The notes under the pieces were generated by a model that saw only the letters and a list, made by a program, of their open reading frames with translations, was not told the DNA's origin and did not search any database. 64,000 bases of DNA from Holothuria scabra (lineage: Eukaryota > Echinodermata > Holothuroidea > Aspidochirotida > Holothuriidae): NCBI GenBank assembly GCA_037179385.1, contig CM074190.1:5098284-5162283 (forward strand), given 5' to 3'. Shown one piece after another: positions 55,744-64,000 of this stretch. Numbering within the stretch: position 1 is the first letter of the stretch; every line of letters starts with the position of its first letter. The position numbers and the translations under genes are program-made.

Positions 55744-56340
55744 TACCACTGAGAGGAACAAGTAAATTTTGCGTTGTTAGTTTGTGTAAATCAATGCAGT
55801 ATTGAGCACTACCTTTGGGGCTAAGGTTTCCCCTTAACGTGCAGCAATGTAACATAAAAAATCACATATGAGCTATTTCAAGGTTAAGTCTAATTTTTCT
55901 TTTTTTTTTTTCTAATAGTTAATTGTCACTAGATACACAGCTTACCAGCCAAAAGTCCCACAAGTCAAGTGCATGTAAAAGGGGCGTTTTACACTACCCT
56001 TCCGGAATACTATGGTATCCTAAACAAGGCCGAGTTGTTTCAAGCAACTCTTTGATCCAGGTGGGAGGTGAATTTCCTCAGTCACGCTAGTCTGTGCGAA
56101 ACAGATTATTGAGGAAAATTCTATTTTTAAAAAGACAAGGTCGGACCTTGAATCTGGTAGTTGTTAGACTGTTAGAACTCCCTGCTTGAATACTCATCAG
56201 GTATCTGAAGCAATACAATGACAGAATGATGTGTGTTCCTGGAAGCTGTTGAATGTAACAACTGAAGGATAATAAAGAGTTGGAAACAGTTGTGGGCGGG
56301 GTTAGAAGTAAGTAGATTGGGAGAATTGGAGCTGTCTGTC
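55744..56340. other. Spacer, nothing recognised
   Basis: No gene or repeat call; AT-rich with a T run near 55905. Confidence 0.4.
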
Positions 56341-56342
56341 TG

Positions 56343-56507
56343 CAGGGAGTTCAGTTGTAACAACTGACTGCTATGGTGAGGAATAACTATCTGTCGTCAG
56401 GGAGTTCAGTTGTAATAACTGACTGCTATGGTGAGGAATAACTGTCTGTCGTCAGGGAGTTCAGTTGTGACAACTGACTATTGTGGTGAGGAATAACTGT
56501 CTTCAAA
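56343..56507. repeat. Tandem repeat, 55-bp unit, 3 copies
   Basis: CAGGGAGTTCAGTTGT followed by AACTGACT(G/A)(C/T)TATGGTGAGG starts at 56343, 56398 and 56453. Each unit contains a small inverted repeat, AGTTGTAACAACT. A diverged half-unit may precede it at about 56170-56185 in the other orientation (AACTCCCTGC). Confidence 0.9.
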
Positions 56508-57152
56508 CGCCCTCAGATAACAAAAAGGGAATAGCTGAAAGGAAGAGTAATCAGTTGAAGGTATACATGCTGCCATTCAATGTGGTAGAGCGTATCGCGA
56601 GATATAAACAAATAAAGACAACAACCAAACTTGTAACAAATAAGGACCAATACAGGAAAGGGAAAAAGCTTTTCACTGAAGTTTTTGAGAACATTATTCT
56701 GATATGCTAGTGTTTTTGTCTTTAAATAAATGATTGTCAAGCAATCAAGAGACCGGTGGTATTTAACTTAGTACGTGCCAAAGACACTGTGCTGTCTGAT
56801 TTTCTTTATCATGAAAATGACAGTTCTGCACAACGTTAATATGTACTCAAAAGAGAGGGTAGGGCCATGGCTACTCCGTTAAAAATTTACTATGTTAAAA
56901 TCTAAAGTCATTTGTGTACTCTCCTCTTTCATGAAACGACGCCTTTGCAAATCTGACTTGGCTATTTAGATAGACAGTTATAGAGTTTTGAAAAGCTAAT
57001 AGGCCTAATTTGATTTTAATAAAAAAAAGTTTTTGATTAGGAAATGCAGCTAAATTCTTGACAGAGAAACCGATATATCCATATACGATCGAGTAAAATG
57101 ATTAGAAACATAGGACTGTAGTAAGTGTTGAAACATAGGGCTGTAGGCTACC

Positions 57153-57477
57153 CCAGCCAACGTGCCCAGTTGGGCCCCAACTGGGTTTCACCTGGGCCAC
57201 TTTCTGGGCCCCAGATGGGGCCCATTCGTGTTTGTCAGGTGTTCCCACGTGGGGCCCAACTGGACTAGCCTTTCCCAGCTAAAGTCCAGCTGAAGCGCAG
57301 CTAGGCTTCAGTTATTGAAGCGGGGCATAGCTGGGCTTCAGCTGGGTTTTAGCTGGGAAAGGCTAGCCCAGTTGGGCCCCACGTGGGAACACCTGACAAA
57401 CACGAATGGGGCCAGCTGGGGCCCAGCAAGTAGCCCAGCTGAAACCCAGTTGGGGTCCAGCTGGGCTTGTTGGCTGG
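57153..57477. mobile_element. 325-bp GC-rich foldback (CAGCTGGG family)
   Basis: CCAGCCAACGTGCCCAGTTG at the left is mirrored by GGGCTTGTTGGCTGG at the right. The best arms are GTTTGTCAGGTGTTCCCACG + TGGGGCCCAACTGG and their complements, then TAGCCTTTCCCAGCT / AGCTGGGAAAGGCTA. The element is made almost entirely of CAGCTGGG / CCCAGTTGGG-type units, far more GC-rich than its surroundings. Non-autonomous, ends inferred from symmetry. Short frames across it are not protein-like. Confidence 0.88.
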
Positions 57478-57689
57478 AACGGGTATTGGAACAAAGAGCT
57501 GTAATGTAACCTCTATTAAAGAAAATTGAGAGATAATTGACAGAACTTCAGCTCTGTGTAGCAATCCATGTGAGAGGTGTTAAAGGGGAAGTTTAAGCAT
57601 AAATTTAATTTTGATATGTGTAAAAAACCAAATCTTCTTAGTGGTTAAACTTCCATTTAAATCGTTCCTTTATTCCTCAAGACGATATT

Positions 57690-57905
57690 AGTAAATGAAG
57701 CCAGTAAATTTGTGATCCAAAGTGAGTTTGAGGGCAGCAGCGCTTATATCACTTTCTCACATTGACAAGGAATGTTTTGTTGCCCTTTGCTTTATCAGAC
57801 TGTTGTGTTGACCTTAGAGTTCATAGTTTAAGGACTTCCCAAAGTTTGGAAAGTTTCTATGCCACAATCACATTTTAGAAATATGGGATGTGAGAATACC
57901 CACCC
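57690..57905 (+). repeat. Diverged dispersed repeat R3, copy 2
   Basis: Relative of 4445-4690, sharing CCAAAGTGAGTTTGAGGGCA, CTTATATCA, TCTCACATTGA and CAGACTGTTGTGTTGACCTT in order. Confidence 0.5.
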
Positions 57906-58946
57906 ATTATGTTACCTTAACATTTCACTACCGGACGTCATGCAGAAATATTCAATTTTGACCTTTACTCATCATTCGTCGTCAAGTCAGCAGGGGAGTT
58001 CCCTCAGTCTTTCTTTTCAAAGATACTAATTACAGGCTTGAAAATGTGCTAAGAATGACAAAAATAAAAACATTGACAACAACTTGAAAAGTCCAGCAGA
58101 AGACGTGTTTCAATCGCACACTTGAAGGACAGTGTATCGTTTGTTTTTTTTTTTTTCACTTTTAGAGGATAGATACAGTCCGTTAATTCAGAAATAATCT
58201 GACAACCTTCAAAATATCTCCTCAAGATTTAGACTCCCATTGGTTTTCAAACCGATATATTTCTCTTTCAATGATGAAGTCAAGTATTAAATATTTGATG
58301 AACAGTCACAGTCTGAGTAGAATTTTGTTCCCCTACCAAAATTTAAAAAAATGCCATCAAACAGTAATTAACGCAGAAACTAACGTTTGAACAACTTCTT
58401 CAATAAATTAATCAGGGTAAATAGTCAATTTAAAAAGGAAAAACTGAAGTACTGGAATAAACGGTTAATACGGTAACGTTCGCTGTCAAAATCTTATAGC
58501 CCTTTTAAATCTGATTGAACGGTATTACGCGACCCTCATATCTTTTCCTACCATATATTCTATTACATGAGTTTGCTTACTTATCACAGCAAGCTTCTTT
58601 TTACATAAGAGTTCACTGATATCAGTGTAATTAACTTTACCTGAGAATGTATTTTTGAAATACTCGTCTGCCATGGAAGGACAAACTAGAATATATACGT
58701 CTGAAGCAACCGAAGTAATAAAATAAACTTTTAATTATATCTCAATACAGTAAAACCACAAAGAAGGGGGACTGTGTGATGTGCTATTTTGGAATACCGA
58801 TAAAGAGGTAAGCCTATCTTTTTTTCAATAGTTCCAACGTCCTTTTGTCTCACAGCTTAAAAGAATTATTGATAGAGCACTTACTGGAGTCAGGGGTTCT
58901 GCATTATAGCACGGCTGTTTCCACGGAAACCATACCAACAATATAG
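57906..58946. other. Intergenic, nothing recognised
   Basis: AT-rich, no gene or repeat call. Confidence 0.4.
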
Positions 58947-59197
58947 ACGAATCCGATTGGCACTTGTTTTTAGTGACTGTAGGCAGTTATTGGTGGGGTC
59001 CATCAGTCTCTAATCGTCTTCATTTGTTGTCTTCCTGAATTTCAAATCCTCATACTCAGTGAAGTTGAGAAAATCAAGATACACTTCAGTGTACAACCAT
59101 CCATGGAACAGGTAAGGGAAGAAAAATGAAGATTAAAGGTGATGGACCCCAGTAATGGCCGACTAAAATCGGACCATCACAATCTGTCCAGATTCGT
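58947..59197. mobile_element. ~250-bp MITE (ACGAATCCG termini), copy 2
   Basis: Inverted relative of 9299-9555: ACGAATCCGATTGGCACTTG...TTAGTGAC at the left, TGGGGTCCATCA inside, GTGATGGACCCCAGTAATGG and CTGTCCAGATTCGT at the right. The two copies share the whole layout but with substantial divergence. Confidence 0.78.
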
Positions 59198-59392
59198 CTA
59201 AATGTTTCTCGATAAGTTGAAAAATTCAATGCCAAAATTACATTTAACGTCTTTACCCCACCTCCAGGACCATTATTTCATTTTCTTTATTTTGAATAAT
59301 ATATCCTCATTTACAAAAGAAAAAAAAATTACAAAAGAGTGAATGACATTTCGTCGATTGAAAGATTGACGCGGTTCACTAATTGTCGCTTA

Positions 59393-59676
59393 CACTCTAA
59401 AAAGAAAGAAAGAGTGAATTGGTCACTCTATAACTGATTGGAAAAGTACATTTACTTCATTAGAGTGTAAACTCACTCCAAGGATAGTCAAATTCACTCC
59501 AAGTACGGTGAAATTCACTACAAAAAAGAGTGAAAATTCACTCCATAACGTTTACATCCAGGGATCATTCTTTTTTTAAGAGTGTCCCCCGCGGGCACTC
59601 CATCAAGAGTGAAATTTTGCTCTGTTGCAGTGAATTTCACTCCTCTTGGAGTGAAAGTTTTTGCTCTTTTAGAGTG
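59393..59676. mobile_element. Possible MITE built from GAGTGAA/TTCACTC units
   Basis: Begins CACTCTAAAAAGAAAG and can be closed by CTCTTTTAGAGTG at 59664-59676. Between them GAGTGAAA.TTCACTCC and its complement recur about ten times, giving many alternative hairpins, and units continue to about 59710. The terminal CACTCTAAAA is shared with the MITEs at 3767, 28159 and 53383. The right boundary is uncertain. Confidence 0.6.
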
Positions 59677-59720
59677 AACTGTATAACTTTCACTCTTTCA
59701 AGGAGTGAATTTTTAGTAGT

Positions 59721-62274
59721 TTTATTTTTATATTTTAGTTCCCAAAGTTCAGGCTCTTTTAATCAGGAATTATTTAGATCTCTCTACGTTTCGGGGAATT
59801 AAATAAATTTTACACTCAAAGAAACCTTAGTTACCCATTAAAGCTACAACGTCTTCAAAGTATGATTATGACTAACTTAATGATCAGCTTCAAAAATTTC
59901 CAATGGCCGATGACACTGCTTTCATGACTCGTCCACAGAATCGAAATTTTGTGGGAAAACATTTTCGGGGGGGGGGGTGTGTGTTTATGATTGACTTTAG
60001 AAGAAAATGCTACTGAGTGAAACTTGAACGTGCATGTTAACGGAAATGTTTCTGAAGTGAAAGCAAACCTTACCAATTTACTCGTTATTCTCTGGAATTC
60101 CACTAATGCATACATACACCTAAGGAGTAAGTGCCACAGATGTAATTTAGAAAATGAATTATTTAGATTGGGAGAGTAAACCGGTTAACATTGCAATGGG
60201 CTTATACCTTTGGTGGTTGGCTTCATGATCACTGCATTTTTAGCACAATTTTCCTACTTGGCACAAATAATCTATAGGGCAAACAAAAAATTTTATCCAA
60301 AGAGACACTCAATATCTATGCATATAAGCTCCTAATTTGCATAAATTATGCTAATTAACCTTCAAGGAGAGGCAGTTTCAAGAATAAATCAACGTTTTGT
60401 CTTAAAAAATGGATGATGAAGTTGAATATGGCTGCATTTCACTCTAGAAATTCATTTTGGCAACACTTTTCACAACTCTGAGCCATTTAACAACTAAAAA
60501 TATCTTTAAAAAGATCGAAAAAGAAGATTAAAAAAAAAAAAAGATTTCGTGGAACTGGTATATGTACAAATTTAGGGGAACTTGGGCACTTTTTCTTGTT
60601 AATGTTTTTCTTGCCTAAAGCTGCATATTTTACACCCAGAAAGCGTGAGTTATTATGATTTATTGAAAATGAATTGCTGTGTGCTCATTTCAGAAATTGA
60701 GGTCTGAAAGTTTGCATGTCTAGTCAGAAAAAGTTTTGAAAGGCGGAATGTTGAAAATAAAGACATTGCTTTATAGAAACAATATAGAGCAAATAAAGCT
60801 CAGGCTCCAAAAAAGGGTGGAATTGTGCAGAAAATGAAGGACCATGGTCCCCTTTTTCCTGAACTCTTTTCATTACCTCCCCTCTCTCCATCAATGAGGC
60901 ATTAAAATTTGTACCAATCCTAAATGCCATACCCACTTATCCGCAAAAACGAGACCATGGTCTCATGTGCAGCGTTGATGTACCATCTGAAATTCATCGT
61001 CCATTGTGTACAGAACTTAACGTTGTTCGCAGTTTTGAACGTTGGCAAGCTCACTATTGTGACAGTAGGCTATATTTTTCATAACTACGCACCATTCAAT
61101 ACTCTACATGTACTGTTCGGTACTAGAAATGTCTCAAAAGCAACGGTTAGCTGATTACATTAGGGCTACATGCGTTATGCATACTGATGTTCGACAGCTC
61201 ACTCCTCATCATACAACATTACACTGCTACTGTTTTGAGACTAAAGGTAGCCACTCCCAGTCTTAATGGCCATGACCTCGGGGGTCTGTCTTCTCTGCAC
61301 CCTATTTTCCTTCAAGTCTCTGATAGCTTATGTATTCTTTTTTAAGAAATCTTTGTGTCGTATGAAATTTCTGTTTATCTAAAAAGGTTCGATTTGGTCC
61401 ACTGCTGCACTTGCTAGCCCAATATCCAATAATCATTCAACAGGTTTCAACATGGCTAAATTTAACACAAATTATTCGAACCAGGTGCAAATCTAAGGGG
61501 GGTTTTACCGCCTCAGTCCTCCCCCACATCAGTAATCATACAGGTCTACAAGAAATAAATAGCGCAACTCCCATACACCGCTTCTTTCTCCTAGGTCAGC
61601 CCCCTTTTGGAATGTCCGGATCCGTGCCTGCGAACCCATGGAGGAAATGCACATGTTTAACAGCGGACGTCAACCCTACTAACAGCTAAGCCCCCCCCCC
61701 CCCCTAAAAATCGTTATTTGCCCTTCAAATGTCCTCTGAAAGTTCATCATGTGGGCCTTTTTAATGTACAATTTGGGAGTTGGTTAGTACGTACATGGAG
61801 TTTTACGACCCAGTTTCCAACGTTTTACTTCAAGTCCAGCCGGCCGCAGCCTTTTTTCTACATAGCCTTGGGAGAACTGGAGGTTTTGCAAGAGCCTAAA
61901 TAAGGTGCAAATCCAGGATTTTGAAGGGTGGGGGGGGGGGGAGGGTCCAGAATGCGCTCAATTAAACAGCTCCTGGAAGCATATCCTCCATATCTCAAAA
62001 AAAAAATAAAAATCATTGGTCATTGAAAAAAGGGGGTTTGTGCTGGGTGTGTCCTTGCTTGTATCCGCTCCCGTAGATGAAGTTTACGATATTTAGAACA
62101 GTCAAAGCCTCACAGTCAAGTTAGGGATACGGAATTGAAATTGATTTGAAAATGGTGAAAGTGTTGACTTGAACATCTTTGAGGAATATGGCCTAGCTTA
62201 CAGTAGCCAAGGGTACCTGGGCCTTGTTTTCCCATTTACACGTTGTTCCCTGAACTACGCCTACGATCTCGCCA
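59721..62274. other. 2.5 kb intergenic with G/C homopolymer tracts
   Basis: No gene recognised. Homopolymer tracts near 59968, 61690 and 61929 mark likely decayed DNA-element ends. A SINE 3'-end fragment (CCGGCCGCAGCCTTTTTTCT) is at 61839-61858. Short frames such as 61411-61689 lack recognisable motifs. Confidence 0.4.
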
Positions 62275-63175
62275 TACAACTATTTTTGGGCCCTTGCTCT
62301 TTATTATTTATATGAATGATATTACTTTGATTTCTAAAAAAGCAGAAGTTGTACCCTTTGCTGATGATACAAACATTTTCTTCACTGGGAATGACCCTCA
62401 TCAACTTGAAAGCAGTATTGTTAATGAACTTAGCCTATTCTCTGAGTGGTTCATGGCAAATAAGCTGTCTCTTAATATCAGTAAGACAAGTTTTATGGTA
62501 TTTAATAATATTCATCATCATGTATTCAATATCTCCATAAATGGGCAAAAGCTTGATCCATCCAAAAGTGTAAAATTTCTCGGTGTCATTATTGATTGCA
62601 AGCTCACCTGGCAGGAGTACATCAATCATATTTCTTCAAAAATTGCCAGAGGAATCGGAGTAATTGGTAGATTAAGACCTTTGTTGTCAAGGGGTATTCT
62701 CCGTACAATTTACCTTACTCTTGTGTATCCTCATCTAATATATTGTTCTACAGTTGGGTCATGTACAAAAACCTCCTACCTTCACAAACTGGTTCTTTTG
62801 CAAGAGAGAGTTGTTCGTTATATTTCTTTGTCCGGACCCCGTGACCACACCGGCGAGTTGTATAAGTCTCTTAATCTGTTGAAACTGTTCGATATGATCA
62901 ACCTCAACATTGCTTCTTTCACCTATCGTTTCATGCACAGCCTTTTACCGAAATCATTTTCAGAATTCTTCATCAAAACTTCTTCAGTCCACAACTATTT
63001 TACTCGTCAATCTCTTCTCTTGCATACTATTGTTACCCGTACCTCATCCTCACAGTTGACCCTAAGCTACAAAGTTATAAAAGTGTGGAACTCATTACCT
63101 AATTCATTAATTAACAGACCAAGTATAAATTCTTTTCGAAGAGGTTTCACCCAGTACTACATAGCTTTGTACTAA
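62243..63175 (+). pseudogene. Reverse transcriptase C-terminal half, CR1/Jockey-like
   Basis: The frame is open for about 300 codons and ends at a stop at 63175. Recognisable parts in order: FGPLLFIIYMNDI (following the usual PQGS, which is absent or decayed), the catalytic core PFADDTNIF, NKLSLNISKT, VKFLGVIID, HISSKIARGIGVIGRLRP, and a C-terminal domain with NYFTRQS and YKVIKVWNSLP...INSFRRGF, a signature shared by CR1/Jockey-superfamily elements. No usable start codon: the first 12 or so codons are probably unrelated flank. The long intact frame suggests a fairly young insertion, but the protein lacks its N-terminal half and cannot act. Clade assignment is inference. Confidence 0.88.
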
Positions 63176-63645
63176 TTCTTCAGTTGTCTTCATCATCATT
63201 TTTTATAAGGTTAAAACTTCATGGTTGACTTTTCGTACTGTTCAAGTGCATGCATCATACATGTTTCTGTCACTATGCGTATTTTGTTTGTGGGAAGCCT
63301 AGGGCTTTCATGGGTGGGAGGGGGGCCGGGGAAGGGGGCAGGGTTGTTAGGAGGGGTTTTGTAAGGGTTAGTTCTGGTCTTGTATTCTTATTCATTACTA
63401 TTCCCTTTAGTTTATTGAATTTTCTGTCTTTTTTATTTTTCTTTTTGCTTATTTGTGTTTGCTAAATAACTACTTTAGGTAACTTGCTTTTGTTGTTTTG
63501 GGGAGTAGAACTCTCGACAAGCCCCTCTGGGTTTTTTAGTTTTACTTCCATCTACTTCAGTGTTATGTATGTACTGTATTCATTACGTTTGTGTATCCAT
63601 ACAGTTTCATGATGTAGAAAAACAAATAAACGAAACGAAACCTTT
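62275..63645 (+). mobile_element. 5'-truncated non-LTR retrotransposon
   Basis: Contains the second half of a reverse transcriptase (62279-63175) and a ~470-bp 3' tail ending in AAATAAACGAAACGAAACC, which resembles a short microsatellite-like terminus. Truncation just before the FGPLLF segment removed the endonuclease and the RT motifs upstream of it, typical of incomplete target-primed reverse transcription. A target duplication could not be picked out. Confidence 0.85.
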
Positions 63646-64000
63646 GTCCCGGTATTTTGAATTAAAGAAAAATTCGTCCACGGGCAATGTAGGCTTGTTG
63701 GATCTAACTGTCAGAGTTTCCGTCACAGGGAGGTAAGGGGGGAGTTGTCCCCCTCTTTCCAGACGAAGGCGGATAAAATCTTCCCTTTCATTTCCGCTAC
63801 AATTGAAAAAAGACAGTATCTTGGTTTCTTATTTAAAAAAAAAAAGCTTTTGCAATGGTGTTTCAAACTTACATGTACATATTGAAATAAATGGCATTTA
63901 AAACCCTACAACTTGCACCCTACAGGGCCTTGAAGCAAGCTTTTGTCAACCTGATTCCACGTGTAACTTAAGGCTAGGACAACATCAGTTTGGACTAAAG
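63646..64000. other. Spacer to window end, nothing recognised
   Basis: No gene or repeat call possible. Confidence 0.4.

Overview
This is animal (non-vertebrate-looking) genomic DNA: AT-rich, gene-poor, with non-coding spacers full of diverse interspersed repeats, a Penelope-like retroelement, a truncated non-LTR retrotransposon, a tRNA-derived SINE and many hAT-type or foldback DNA elements. The mix fits a marine invertebrate deuterostome, possibly an echinoderm, but the species call is inference only.

The only convincing host genes are three complete, apparently intronless, single-pass receptors, all on the minus strand: 22774-24273 (499 aa), 31070-32161 (363 aa) and 53955-55361 (468 aa). 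Each has a signal peptide, a V-like Ig domain, a second cysteine-rich domain with a shared CYCL...C.W signature, a Ser/Thr stalk, one membrane helix and a tyrosine-rich tail. The ectodomains are clearly paralogous but the tails differ: one has five YxxPhi sites, one has an ITIM-like site inside a short ITAM-like pair, and one has an SxYxxL site beside a shared C-terminal LYA(K/I)V motif. A fourth fragment at 41788-42069 encodes only a stalk, a membrane helix and a short tail. This looks like a locally duplicated, TE-riddled cluster of Ig-type surface receptors, and is the best candidate here for an undescribed system.

Layout. 0-9 kb: minisatellite and dispersed repeats, a 240-bp palindromic MITE, a 155-bp hAT MITE with target duplication, and a SINE. 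9.3-21.7 kb: two inverted copies of a non-autonomous hAT family (8-bp target duplications intact) and other repeats. 22.7-24.3 kb: receptor A. 25.7-30.9 kb: third hAT-family copy, second 240-bp MITE, a 978-bp terminal-inverted-repeat element, and a MITE carrying two TGACGTCA sites. 31.1-32.2 kb: receptor B. 34.2-39.7 kb: Penelope-like element with RT, GIY-YIG endonuclease, an inverted 5' arm, a direct pLTR-like repeat, 12-bp target duplications and hammerhead-ribozyme-like motifs. 40-42 kb: degraded MITE and fragment D. 48.4-51.6 kb: second 155-bp MITE, then a 2-kb foldback. 53.4-55.7 kb: MITE, receptor C and an upstream perfect hairpin. 56-60 kb: short tandem repeats and foldbacks. 62.3-63.6 kb: 5'-truncated non-LTR retrotransposon.

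No rRNA gene, CRISPR array or intact tRNA gene was seen. All similarity statements come from reading this sequence; no alignment or database search was run.
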